From: Homalodisca vitripennis
Lineage: Eukaryota > Arthropoda > Insecta > Hemiptera > Cicadellidae
DNA: 64,000 nucleotides
Direction: 5' to 3'
Assembly: GCF_021130785.1 (NCBI RefSeq)
Contig: NW_025776203.1
Coordinates: 36,749 to 100,748 of the forward strand
The position numbers and the translations under genes are program-made. The notes beneath the pieces are model-generated. The model had not been told where the DNA came from, made no database searches, and was given only the letters and a program-made list of their open reading frames with translations. Below are positions 47,419 to 59,181 of the stretch, one piece after another (the first letter of the stretch is position 1; the number at the start of each line of letters is the position of its first letter).

Positions 47419-48773
47419 CTAACTTCTCTCCAAGTCATTGAGGCTCTCAACGATTACTTAGCGGTCCCCTTCACGTTTTTCTTAGAAAAATCTGCCCGTT
47501 CTTCATCCACAAATACTCGTACTGCTTAGACTTCTTTACGTCACGTGCAGCTCTCAGGAATTTGGCGGCGCTCTGGTGTTAGAGTGTCGTTGACGTAGAT
47601 AACATGTCCCTCTCCACCGTGGAAACCGAGGTCACGTGAGTTCAGATGTTTCTTCTTCCTGCGACAATCCATGAAACGCATTTTGTCCAGTTTGCGAACA
47701 AACCGAACCAAAATACCACTTGGCGTACCAGGATTCAAACGAGAAGATTTATAGCGGAAACAATTATCAATCATCTCCTCTCCAAACTTGAAGCCTATTA
47801 CATCAGACATACATTCCAGTAGTGCTACAACATTTTCACCCTCTTGAAACGGTATTCCCTGAATTTCAACTTCGTTTTTTCTTTTTTCTTTTTGTTCCAA
47901 AACATTTAATTTTAATTTAACAGCCAGATCATCAAATGTCTTCTTTAAATTAATATTCTCCTGAGACAGGACTTCAATATTATTCACCACCGAAATCAGC
48001 CTATTTGCGTCATCCTCAATTTTCTTTGTAACTTTCCTCAAGCCATTCGGAATACTTCTGCATGACACACTCAAATTGTTGATTGGTTTCTTTCACTTCC
48101 TTCCGAAACGAAACCATTTCATTCATAATATCACACAAGGTGATATTTTTACGTCAATAGTGGTATTAGAAAGTGAGAACCCAATAACCGCATTAGTCTT
48201 ATCAGTGGGGACAGATACAATAGTCTTATCAGTAGATAAGGACGCAACAGTAGATAAGGACGCAACATCCATCTTTCCAAAGGACGGAGGACATACTGCT
48301 GCAACTTCCTCGTTGCCTGTTGTTTCCTGCTATCCCCGCACAAATGACAAGTCCATGAGCTTTTAACCTTAAAATAATCATCCTTGCTAATAACCGGGAC
48401 TGTACACTTGAAATGATAAGCATGATTACAACGCACACACAGTGCTCTGTGGGCAATATTAGAGAAACCTTTCTTGCATTTATTGCACACTTTTTTGTTC
48501 GTACTGGATTCCGAATCTCCATCTGATCCTAAACCCTGCGAAAAATAGTCAGATTTTTGACCCACAGGTGTTAATGGTGTACTGTCACCGCGACTACCTT
48601 TGCTCTTATCGCAACTAGGACATTTCCAGTTGACCGCAGTACTGATAATGTACTCATAGTCTGCGTCCTTAATATTCGGTAGGCACACTAGGTGATATAC
48701 AACACAACAATAAAAACATACCAAATGTTTTTTCCTCAGGTCCAACCTCCTCACGACACTCAACACAATTCAT
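47419..48773 (-). pseudogene. LINE A ORF1: PHD fingers, coiled coil, FP25K-like domain; frameshifted
   Basis: The start MNCVECREEVGPEEK at 48773 fits the N-termini of the sister copies. Two Cys/His fingers follow: YCCVVYHLVCLPN..WKCPSC, and CNKCKKGFS..CVRCNHAYHFKC..WTCHLC. Next come a coiled coil (about 47900-48050) and a C-terminal domain with LNSRDLGFHGG and VYVND-type IYVNDTLTPERR, then YLWMKNGQIFLRKT to a stop at 47419-47421. The C-terminal part resembles the baculovirus FP25K-like domain found in insect LINE ORF1 proteins. Frameshifts lie in the first finger, near 48150 and near 47541. The protein would bind RNA in the retrotransposition particle. Confidence 0.75.
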
Positions 48774-48907
48774 GGCGACAGTGAACAACACCTTATAAAT
48801 AAATTCAAACTCTAAACAACTAAACAAGTGTTGGAGGAAAGTAACCGAATGTCAAAACACTAACAGTTAGGTTAGGTTACGAAACACGTCCACTCAACTT
48901 CGCTGCA

Positions 48908-48926
48908 AGAGAGAGAGAGAGAGAGG

Positions 48927-48990
<64 letters not shown>
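48908..48990. repeat. (GA)n tract joining LINE B tail to LINE A 5' end
   Basis: On the minus strand this is the TC tail of LINE B, followed directly by the first base of LINE A's 5' UTR (TTGCAGCGAAG..). A is thus flanked by TC on both sides. Confidence 0.95.
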
Positions 48991-48993
<3 letters not shown>

Positions 48994-49015
48994 CTTTGAT
49001 ACTTTCTTTATTTAC

Positions 49016-49060
49016 CCTGCCCCGGTTTGGACCAGAGGTCCACTCTTACACCGGGACAGG
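49016..49060 (-). promoter_or_regulatory. Conserved 3' UTR hairpin of LINE B
   Basis: Outer stem CCTGTCCCGGT with ACCGGGGCAGG (one G-U) and inner stem GGACC with GGTCC (perfect). It lies about 25 bp before the TC tail. Confidence 0.75.
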
Positions 49061-49636
49061 CTCAAATTTGTACAATTACATTGTTTTTTTACAGAGTTGT
49101 GGCACACAATTTTATACTAACACACATGAAACATTGAGTATTATTTAAATCATACTAATCTTACTTAACTTTATCTAAACTTTAAATTGAATTGTTAATT
49201 ATAATATAATATTTGACTAAAATTATTTTACTTTATAATTTGGTCGATTTAGAAAACACTAGCTACAATTATCTTTTACGGAAAAAGTTTACACAATTTA
49301 TATTAATCTATTTAATTTATTTACTCAAACTTAAATGCGCAAATGTTTCTACTTTTTATATTGCACACATAAAAACACATTTTTTACTGTTTTAAATATA
49401 ATAAACTATTACTTAATCAAATTAACAACAACAAACATAAGTGGAGTTACTCTAGAAAATTAATATAAATCTATATGATTTTAATCAGTTTATCCTACAA
49501 TGCTTAAATTTTCAACTTTAGACTACCCTTTAAAGCTAACAAATCGATTCTCAAATAAAACGTGTATTACAATAAAATCATACATCACAAGATAAGAATT
49601 AATTTTTCATGCTTACGGATGACGTACATTAACACA

Positions 49637-52517
49637 TTACTCATAGCTTTTTACTAACTTGTCCTTCAATAATTTTTTAAAAGTTTGTTCTGAAGGAACA
49701 TTTTTTATATTATTGTATAAAACACTCATTAGTCTAATAGATTTTACATGAAAAGAATTTGTATAAATCACCGTTCTGTGAATAGGAAAGAGCAAAGTTG
49801 TTCTTCCAAAACGAGTGTTTCTTTGATGAACATTATACATATTAAAGTAACGCTCAAACAGATAATCCGGTTTTTCATATTTCAATATCTTAAACAACAT
49901 TGTTAACACAGAATATTCTAATCTTTCTCTAATTTTTAACCATCTTAAATTCCAATAATAAATAGTTACATGATCATCAAGTTTTAGGTTATAAATATAT
50001 CTTATACACGCATCTGTGCTACATGTAATTTATTCATTAGTGAGTTACATAAAATCACAATATGCTGCTTGAGCGTAATCAAAAAATGGGAACACCAATG
50101 TCTGAATCATTAGTTTCTTTACATGTACTGATGGATTAAAACTAAGTCTTTTAAAACTGGTATAAACATTGATAAACTTTCTTAACTATACTATCCACCT
50201 GCTCGGCCCAAGATAAAGTGTTTGACATATTAAGACCTAAATTTACAAAACTATTTTCATATTTCAGCACTGTTCCTTCAATCACGATCGGTAATACATT
50301 TTCATAATCTATATTTGCTAAGGTTCGGGAGGTTCCCAATATCATAGACTTACATTTTAAAGCATTCAAATTTTAACCCATGCCTTTTACACCAGCTAGA
50401 AATATTACATAAATCGGCGTTCATTGCATCAACAGCTTCATTTACCTTATTTATATTACAACTTATGTACAGCTGCATATCATCAGCATAACACATAAAT
50501 TTGCTAAACATAATAATTTCATATATTCTATTTATATAAAGTGAGAAAAGTAAGGCTGACAATGTTGATCCCTGGGGAACTCCTACAGGATTAATCTTCC
50601 AATTGGATAACATTCCACCACTAGTTTTTACTCGTTGATTTCTATTCAATAGATATGATCTGAACCATTGAACTACATTGTCACTGATATTATAAGACTC
50701 CAAAACTGCTAATAACAACTCATGATTTACACAGTCGTAAGCACGACTGAAATCTAGAAGTGTTAAGACTACTATTTCTCTTTTATCCATTGACAACCTT
50801 ATATCGTCCGTAATCCTAATCAGAGCCGTCTGAGTACTATACATTGGTCTATATCCAGATTGGTATTTACATAAAATATTACACTCATTAACATATATAG
50901 ATAATTGTTGATACACCAACTTATCCATTATTTTACCCAAAACACACAATATATTAATAGGTCTATAATCTTTAGTTTCTATAGGACTCTTAACTTTAGG
51001 TAACGGAAGAATTAATGCATTTTTCCATTGACTTGGATAGCTACTATATAACAAAGAAAAATTAAAAACGTGTAACAACACATCTCGTATTTCATGAAAA
51101 ATCAATCTAATAAACTTTATATGTATATCGTCATTACCCACAGCGTTAGATGATATATCCATAATTGCTTTGTAAACAGCTTCACGCTTGTTATTTGCGT
51201 GAAGTTAAAATTATTTGCTTCCAAACATCTCTTATTTTTATAATATTCTATCAAATCCCTGTCTATTTCATTATTTATGCCACAGAAATAATCATTGAGA
51301 CAATCCAACTGAACAACCGGATCACCTAGCTGTTTCGATTGTTTACCAGCTCCCTGATCTCTAATGAGTTTCCACATATCTCGACTTGATCTCTCCTCAC
51401 TTAAATAATTTTTAAAATATTTATCCCTCTCGTCCCTACTAAATCTCTTAACTCTATTTCTCATTACCTTATATTCATCTCATATTTCTCTATCTTTGGA
51501 TCTAACGTAACATTTATACAACTTATCTCTATTTACAATTAATTTTTTGATATATTCATTGACCCACGGACATACATTTCTTTTATTACTTACATTTCTT
51601 AGATGAATATATTTGCTATAAAGACCTGACAATGTCTCTGACAGAACTTTTACCTTATCATCAATAGTATTACAGGTATACAAATTATCCCATAATAACC
51701 CAACACACTCCTGTTTTAAGTTCATCAACCTGGACATTTTTAAAATCTCTTACTACACTTATATTTTTATTTACATACAATTTAGTTTTTAAATTTATCT
51801 CTGTATAAATGAAATCATGATAAGAAAGCCCAGATATAGAAATCTGCCCATAATCGTTCACTCTACTCAAATCGTTTGTAAACATGATATCTAGCCAAGT
51901 TTCAGATTCTGGTCTGTGGTATGTTGGGTTTAATGGTAATATAGACATATTCAAATTTTTAACAGTATCCAATAAATACGTTTTTTCGAAAAACACACAC
52001 GATCAGTACTTAAATCTATGTTAAAGTCTCCTATTACTAGGACATATTTATACACTGGAAGTAAATTGGCTAAAACATCGAAAAATTCTGAAATATACCC
52101 TAGTTTAGGAGGTCGATATACTGCACACAACAATAACTTCCAATTACAATGCGATAGTTCTATGACTAAGAATTCAGGTTTCATACAATACATTGCCTGT
52201 GAAGATGCTATCACCCTATAACTGAAACACTTCCTCAAATAGACGGCTAAACCCCCTCCCTCCTTCCCCTCCCTATCATGGCGTATCAATTCATAGTTAT
52301 CCACAAGATATGGAGTAGAAGGTATAATAACCTTTAAAAATGTTTCAGATAACACAATAACATCAAAAACATTTTCGTTAAACAGACTAAAGACAGTTTC
52401 TCTTCTGACCAACAAATTCTCTACATTGGTATGACCTATCTTTAAGCAATTTTTAGACTTTATAAATTTATCTTTTAATGAATCAAATGGTCCCTGATTA
52501 TTTACACTAACGCTCAT
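49637..52517 (-). pseudogene. LINE B ORF2: endonuclease and reverse transcriptase, best preserved copy
   Basis: It starts MSVSVNNQGPF at 52517. Endonuclease landmarks are IGHTNVENLL (Asn), VIVLSETFL (catalytic Glu), RHDREGKEGGGLAVYL, LLLCAVYRPP, VIGDFNIDL, SETWLDIMF and SYHDFIY in place of the usual SDH. The reverse transcriptase spans about 50350-51160 with ILPLPKV, DYRPINILCVLGKIMDKLVY, LLDFSRAYDCVNHELLL, VGVPQGSTLSALLFSLYINR and MCYADDMQLYIS, so all catalytic aspartates are present. The C-terminal region has FERYFNMYNVHQRNTRFG and ends LVKSYE at 49637. Breaks include an extra GT near 51995 and an indel near 50370. The full protein would be about 950 residues, in the normal range. Confidence 0.85.
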
Positions 52518-52736
52518 TAAAATTTATTAGTAATTGAGAATACATTAAAATATAGATCCCTTTGTAAAATCCTAATAAAAAACCCCCAAAAAAGTAAACA
52601 CATTAAAACAAACACATTTGAAACTGTTAATACCAACTGAAAGATCCTCAAATAGATCAGATAACACTGCAAACAAACTATAGCAAATACACATTTTTAT
52701 CATGTAACAAATCAATAAATTGTAGCGTAATAATTT

Positions 52737-52865
52737 TCACAACTTACTTAACACTTCCATTGAGTCAATCACCACAAAGCGATCTCCAGGATTCTTGCGC
52801 ATGAAGATCCTTCCAGTTCTGACCCAAAGATACGTGTACTGTTTTCTCCCGCTTGACCTCTCGCG
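52737..52865 (-). pseudogene. LINE B ORF1, C-terminal remnant
   Basis: It encodes YTYLWVRTGRIFMRKNPGD and RFVVIDSMEVLSKL to the stop at 52737-52739, the last part of the FP25K-like domain. It lies about 220 bp upstream of ORF2. Confidence 0.75.
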
Positions 52866-52926
52866 ATTTTTACGCTAATTTATTTGTGTTTTACACCTGT
52901 TATTAATATCCCATACATCTACTAAA

Positions 52927-54165
52927 ATGTTTTGTTTCAAGTGTAATGATGAAATTACCTCAACTGAAGACTGTTTAAAGTGTTTCCAGTGTTCAGGTGA
53001 CTTTCACGTTAAGTGTTTATGTAATGTTACCAAAGTTGATTTCGAGTACATTAAATCCACTGCCACTAATTGGAAATGTGCTACATGTGAGGCGAACAAG
53101 AGTTTAAGAAGCAATGAAACACCGCTAACACCCACCGTAGTTAAATCCACGCCTAAGTTCAGTGAATCAGAAAACGATTCTGAATCTAGCACTGGACCAA
53201 AGAAGAAGCTGTGTGGAAAATGCAAGAAAGGTTTCGCTCACAATGCATTTAAAATTCAGTGTGTTAAATGCGAAAACATGTTTCATTTGAAGTGCACAGA
53301 ACCTGTCTTGTCAAAGGACGATTACGTCAAGTTGAAGCGGACTTGGACCTGTCGCGTGTGTGTGCGTGGCGGCCGCGCCGGGCTGAGCCTCGCTATCGAT
53401 ACTACTGATAAGAGCAAGGACACAGTCTTCGTATCGCAAGCCACCTCTATTGTTGACATTATGAATGAGTTGCGGGCTTTTAGGCAAGAGATAAAAGAGG
53501 CAAACTGTGATTTTCGTCGGCAATTGGAGACTTATTCGGAGTGGATCGTGGAAAACGGTAAAAAAGATCGAAGAGGTAAATACGAGTAAAAAAGTAAATG
53601 CCGTTGTGAAAGATATGGAATTGTTACTTCAGGAAAACACTAACTTGAAAAAGAATATAATAGAATTAACCGATCGAGTAAACAATTTGGAACAAACTCT
53701 GAGAGACAAGGTTGTAGAAATACACGGAGTACCTGCAAAAAAAGGCGAAAATTTGATCAGTGTGGTTGAAAAAATGTCAACGGTGATTAATTTCAATTTT
53801 GATCTGACAATGATTGACAACTGCTACCGATATAAAATTGCGACTGGCGAAGCTGGAAGATCTGGAGGTATAGTTGTGAAGTTCACACGGAAGATGGACA
53901 TGTTGGAGTTTCTTGCTAAAAGAAGACAGAAGAGGAACTTGAACTCACGGGACTTGGGTTTCATGGACGGCGAGGTAACACCAGTGTACGTGAATGAAAG
54001 CTAACACCAGCTAAGAGGAAACTTCTGAATGCGGCGCGCGTCATCAAGAAAGAAAAACAGTTCACCTTCTTGTGGGTTAAGAATGGCCGGATCTTCATGA
54101 GAAAAACTGAAGGAGAGCGCTTTGTCATCATCGACAGTGAGAAGGACCTCGGTAAGCTTGAATGA
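52927..54165 (+). pseudogene. LINE C ORF1: two PHD-like fingers, coiled coil, FP25K-like C-terminus
   Basis: It starts MFCFKCNDEITSTEDC. Finger one runs over about residues 3-56 (CFQCSGDFHVKC..NWKCATCEANK). Finger two covers about 97-140 (CGKCKKGFAHNAFKIQC, FHLKC, WTCRVC). From about 53460 comes a helical region with a heptad-like pattern (NELRAFRQEIKEANC, then KDMELLLQENTNLKKN). The C-terminal domain carries MIDNCYRYK, LNSRDLGFMDG, VYVNES and FLWVKNGRIFMRKTEGERFV, ending DLGKLE at 54163-54165. This is the clearest ORF1 in the window. It has one frameshift near 53580 and another at 54002. A parent length of about 412 residues is inferred. Confidence 0.85.
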
Positions 54166-54314
54166 CATTCGTTTACTTACAGTGCAGGAATCATTTTTGT
54201 GTTGCGTTATTTTTAAGTTTAGTTTTATTGAAGATATATGTTAGAGTGCATATTTTTTGTTGTCACATAAGGAATGATTTTTGGTTTGTTTTGATTAATT
54301 TTTTTCTACTTATC

Positions 54315-57264
54315 ATGGTCGATAACATAATTACCAGTAAGTTGAGAGTTGATGGAATACCTGATCTAACAGATAGTTTTGATCAGTCTAGGAGGTTTTT
54401 GAGAGTAGCGCATAATAAATGTTGAAGATTTGAGGGTACATAAAGAATCCTTTTTAAATTTATTTAAAAAGACAGCCTTTTTGATATCATAGTTGCCTCA
54501 GAAACGTTTTTAAAACCAGAAATACCATCTCCCACCATATGAAATTAATGGTTGCAATATGATAAGGCATGACAGGGAAGAAAAGGAAGGTGGTGGTCTG
54601 GCCATTTACTTAAAAAATGTGTTAAGTTACAAATTAATAAAAATGTCTAATCCTGTCTATTGTAAAAAGCCAGAATTATATTATTTTAGAAATATCCATG
54701 GGATGGAAAACTTTTGTTTATGTGCTGTATATAAACCTCCGAAATTGGGCTTTATTAATGAATGTTTTGAATGTTTGGCAAACTTATTACCTGTATATAA
54801 TAAATTTGTTAGTTGTAGGAGATTTTAATGTAAATTTAAATACAGACAGAATATTTCCTGAAAAAATTTGTATTGTTAAATTGTGTTGAACAATTTTAAA
54901 TTTATCTGTTTTACCATTGGATTCAACGTACCACCTACCTGATTCAGACACTTTGTTAGATTTATTAAATTGTTAATTACTGCAATAGAGTTAAAACATT
55001 TGGTCAGGTACCTGTATCTGGAATCTCGTATCATGACTTGGTATTTATTGAACTAAATCTAAAAGTTAAACTGTAAAAAAATAATGATGTTTATAGTTAA
55101 AAGAGATTTTAAAAAAACATTAATGTAAACGAATTAAAGTATGAATGTTCACAGCTGAATTTTGAATCAAGTTTATCGTAGTGAATCTGTTAACACAAAA
55201 GTTGAATTATTATGTAGTATGTTAGACAAACTGTATATTAAATATGTGCCTGAAAGAAAAATATAAAAAAGAAAGAAATTCTTGCCCGTGGATAAATGAT
55301 GAATTGAAAAATCTTATGAAAGACAGAGATATTAGTATATAAAAAGGTATTTAAGAACTAAAGAAACCTATGGTTTGGAATAATTATAGACTATTACGAA
55401 ATAGAATTAAGCGTATGTTGAGAGACGCCAGAAAATAGGCATTTTGGATCCTTTGATGGATCCTAAATAAAACTAATAAGGATTTATGGAAGGTAGTAAA
55501 GAGTCAGGGTGCATGGAAAAGCACCTAAGTGTTTGTCTGATCCTGTTATAAATCTTAATGAATTAAATAAGTATTTTTGTGGTATAGATAATCAGATCAA
55601 TGTTGGATTAATAAATTATTATAAGCAATTAAGATTAAATTTGGATGTACATAATGTTTTTTCATTTCACAGTGTAAATAATGATATGATACACAGGGAA
55701 TTAATTACAATTTCATCAAATGCTGTTGGGCATGATGGAATTCAGCTAAAATTTATTAAATTAAGTTTTCATGAAATAAAAGATGTGTCTTATGTCATAT
55801 TTTTAATAAATCTTTATCGAACTGTATATACCCTGAGTAATGGAAAAAAGCAAATGATTTTGCCTTTACCAAAAGTAGCCAATCCATTAGAATGTAAGCA
55901 TTATAGAGCCATAAATATACTGTGTGTTCTAGGTAAGATTCTAGATAAGCTTGTATATAGACAAATTTGTACATTCCATAGAGAATAATAATATATTAAT
56001 GTAAATTTCAGTCTGGATATAGAACTAAATTATAGCACTCATACAGCACTGATAAGGATAACAGACGATGTCAGGGCTGCTATGGACAAGGGACAAGTGA
56101 CAATCTTAATGTTATTAGACTTTAGCCGAGCCTTTGATTGCGTTCGATCACGGACTATTATTATCAATATTAGAATCCTATAATTTTAGTCAAAGAGTCA
56201 TTCACTGGTTTCATTCTTACTTGAGTGATCATTATCAGTGTGTAAAAACAACAAACGGTTCCTTATCTGAATGGGATATTAACCCAGTAGGTGTGCCTCA
56301 AGGTTCGACTCTCTCTGCATTATTGTTCTCACTTTATATAAATAGGAATTACCGATAATATTGTATTTTGTGACACAATGCTCTATGCAGAAACGATTTA
56401 CTACAGCTGTACATTAAGTGTGATATTAAGAATATAAACAATGCAATAAATTCTTTGAATGCAGACCTCTCAAATATTTTCGATTGTGTAAAGACCATGG
56501 ATTAAGCCTAAACACTTCAAAATGTAAACCCATTATTTTTGGAACACCACGTATATTAAACAAACTAGATTATAATGCAGTTCTACCTATAATAATAAAT
56601 GGTGTAGTAGTAGAATATGTAAATAAAATAACAAATCTTTGGCCTTAGAATGAAACTCCTCCCTCACTTGGTCTGACCAGGTTTATTAATATACATAAGA
56701 AGGTTTATAAATGTTTGTATCAATTTAGAAATCTCTGTTTTTAAACCTCCGTTTCATATCAGAAAGATGCTGGTAAACATCCTTGGTAATTTCCCCTTTT
56801 AGATTATGTAAAATTGCTGCTTACTGTGATATAAAATGTAGAAATGACAAATAAATTACAAAGAGCTCAGAACGCTTGCATTAGATATATTTTTAAACCT
56901 TAGATTAGATGATCATGTTACTAGATATTGATAGGGAACTGGGCTGGCTAAAAATGAGAGAGCGCAAGGAAATATAGCATATTGTCAATGATGTACAAAG
57001 TGTTAGATAGTAAAAAACCTACATACCTGTATGAGAAGATACACAACGAATGTACGATGTGCATCTAAGAATAACCAGATTTAGTAATGTAATGATTCAG
57101 TTCCCAATTCATCGTACTGTTTATTTATACAAAAATCTTTCCACGTACAATCAATTAGGCTGATGAACATGTTAGACAATTCAATCAAAGAAAGCAATCA
57201 ATTACAATTTAAGAAACAGTTGAAAAAATTACTACTAGAAAGATATGATATTGTAAACACATAA
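54315..57264 (+). pseudogene. LINE C ORF2: endonuclease and reverse transcriptase, heavily damaged
   Basis: It starts MVDNIITSKLRVDG. Endonuclease traces are RHDREEKEGGGLAIYL, AVYKPPKLGF and VVGDFNVNLNTDR. RT traces are ILPLPKVANPLECKHYRAIN, ILCVLGKILDKLVYRQI, LLDFSRAFDC and PVGVPQGSTLSALLFSLYIN. The YADD box reads LYAETI at about 56390-56403, so the catalytic Asp pair is lost. The C-terminus LERYDIVNT stops at 57262-57264. It is more decayed than B, which suggests an older insertion. Confidence 0.8.
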
Positions 57265-57647
57265 CTGTAATGGCAGATAGTATGTACAATATTTTTATAA
57301 GTTAATAATCGTTTAGAAAGAGAAAGCAGTTTTATTTACTAAAGAGCAATGCATTTTCTTTTATGTAGACAACAAATAGTATTATAATATAGTTTATAGT
57401 TAGTGTTGTTATGTGTCATAAATCAAACGAATGGTAAACAAAGCATCTCTGTATACTTGTTTTTTTTTGCATTGTAAGTACAAAACACAACACAATGTAT
57501 GTTTTTTTAATACAACTTAGCATTTTAAGAGTGTAAATAATTGTATTTCCTTAGTTTTTGGCGCAAAGAGAATGTAACTGCATCTGTTGTAGTGATAACT
57601 TACTAAGCCACAACTGTATGTATAATAATGTGTGAAAACGTTTTGGG

Positions 57648-57692
57648 CCTGTCCTGGTGGTAGAGTGGACCTGAGGTCTAAACCAGGGCAGG
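57648..57692 (+). promoter_or_regulatory. Conserved 3' UTR hairpin of LINE C
   Basis: Outer stem CCTGTCCTGGT with ACCAGGGCAGG and inner stem GGACC with GGTCT. The outer stem differs from those of A and B by a compensated base pair. Confidence 0.75.
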
Positions 57693-57720
57693 AGAAATAA
57701 AAAAATTGTTGTCCAATTGT

Positions 57721-57754
<34 letters not shown>
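57721..57754. repeat. (TC)n tract joining LINE C tail to LINE D
   Basis: 34 bp of TC with one CC interruption, directly followed by LINE D's truncated start. Confidence 0.95.
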
Positions 57755-57756
<2 letters not shown>

Positions 57757-58958
57757 TTGTAAGTATCTAAAGTGTTTCTTATGCAAAAAAGTCTATCATC
57801 TTGACTGTATTGGTACATTGACTGACGATGACTTTCAATATATTGTGTCTAGTAATGTTTAATTGGAAGTGTTCTGAGTGTGATACGAAGAAGGCAGTTC
57901 GGGATGATAATACCCCAGTTACTCCGGTGAGTGAAAAAGCTGTATTTTTTCAAACTCAAAAACACAGTGATTCAGATGTCGGCTCAGATTCCAGTAATAT
58001 TTCAAAAACTGGGATCAGAAGAAAGATCGTTTGTAAAAAATGTGCTAAGGGGTTTTTCTCATAAATTCATGCAGGCCAGTATGTTCTGAGTGCGGTGAAA
58101 ATTACCATTTTAAATGTACTTCAATTTCTAAGCAAGACTATGAAAAGAATCAGCCATGGTTATGTCCTGTTTGTGCGGGAGAAAGCGAACTCAACTTATC
58201 AGTATCGACGCGGGAGGCGGCCGCTGATAAGATAAAGTCTACTGATATACTCGATTTAATGAATGAAATGAGAGATTTTCGCCGAGAAATGAAAGAAATA
58301 AACATTGACTTCAAAAATAACATGTAAAAATACTCTGAATGGATAATTGACAACGGTAACAAAATTGAGGAAGTGGGGAAACAGGTGAGAGGAATCAAGG
58401 AGGACATATCTCACCTGTATCAAGAAAACATAAATTTGAGAAAACCGTACAGGAACTCACCAACAAAACCAATTTCCTGGAGCAGGCGTCAAAGTAAAAT
58501 GTGATCGAGATCAATGGGATTCCCAGCAAGGATAAAGAGGATCTTCTGGATCTGATATCCAGAGTGGCAGCTGCAATCGGATTTGAATTTCAAAGTAAAT
58601 ATGATAGATAACTGTTACCCGCTACAGGACGGCAGCGGGTGCAGATGGGAGGCCCGGGAGGCATCGTGGTCCGTTTCGTCCGTAAGCTGGACCTTGAACA
58701 ATTTATACAGAAGAGGAAAAGATAAGAGAAATCTCAATACCAGGGACATCGGGTTCATGGAGGGACAGTCAAATCCGATTTATGTCAACAACAGTCTCAC
58801 CCAGGCGAACAGGAAGCTACTCAACAAAGCGCGAGAGGTCAAGCGGGAGAAAACAGTACACGTATCTTTGGGTCAGAAATGGAAGGATCTTCATGCGCAA
58901 GAATCCTGGAGATCGCTTTGTGGTGATTGACTCAATGGAAGTGTTAAGTAAGTTGTGA
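57755..58958 (+). pseudogene. LINE D ORF1, 5'-truncated and frameshifted
   Basis: It opens with CKYLKCFLCKKVYHLDC and NWKCSECDTKKAV (rest of PHD finger one). The Ser-rich linker SDSDVGSDSSNISKTG follows, then CKKCAKGF..CSECGENYHFKC..WLCPVC (finger two), a coiled coil (LMNEMRDFRREMKEIN, then QENINLRK), NLNTRDIGFMEG and IYVNNSLTQANRKLL. The C-terminus RFVVIDSMEVLSKL stops at 58956-58958. The first ~18 codons are absent at this end. Confidence 0.75.
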
Positions 58959-59181
58959 AAATTATTACGCTACAATGTATTGATTTGTTACATGATAAAA
59001 ATGTGTATTTGCTATAGTTTGTTTGCAGTGGTTATCTGATCTATTTGAGGATCTTTCAGTTGGTATTAACAGTTTCAAATGTGTTTGTTTTAATGTGTTT
59101 ATTTTTCTTGGGGTTTTTTATTTAGGATTTTACAAAGGGATCTATATTTTTAATGTATTCTCAATTACAAATAAAATTTTA

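Larger units (their letters stand above)
43931..48907 (-). mobile_element. Non-LTR retrotransposon A, near full length, inactive
   Basis: A two-ORF LINE of about 5 kb. The 5' UTR is 48774-48907, ORF1 47419-48773, ORF2 44258-47144, and the 3' UTR runs to 43931. The 3' UTR ends with a nested hairpin, an AATAAA-type signal and a TC tract instead of poly(A). The 5' end is joined to the TC tail of LINE B. It is probably a Jockey-superfamily element of the CR1/L2/Daphne type, judged from the APE endonuclease, the YADD motif and the PHD-type ORF1; the clade is inference. Multiple frameshifts inactivate it. Confidence 0.85.
48991..52865 (-). mobile_element. Non-LTR retrotransposon B, 5'-truncated
   Basis: It contains the last ~43 codons of ORF1, the inter-ORF region, all of ORF2 and the 3' UTR with TC tail. 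It is an inverted, nearly identical copy of 58830-62734 in LINE D. The 5' truncation point at 52865 is joined head-to-head to LINE C. Confidence 0.85.
52866..57720 (+). mobile_element. Non-LTR retrotransposon C, different subfamily, inactive
   Basis: About 4.85 kb with a short 5' UTR (61 bp, shorter than in A and the D family, so probably truncated), ORF1 52927-54165, ORF2 54315-57264, a 3' UTR with hairpin and AATAAA, and a TC tail at 57721-57754. It is clearly diverged in sequence from B and D but collinear with them. It is damaged by many frameshifts and by a lesion in the YADD motif. Confidence 0.85.
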
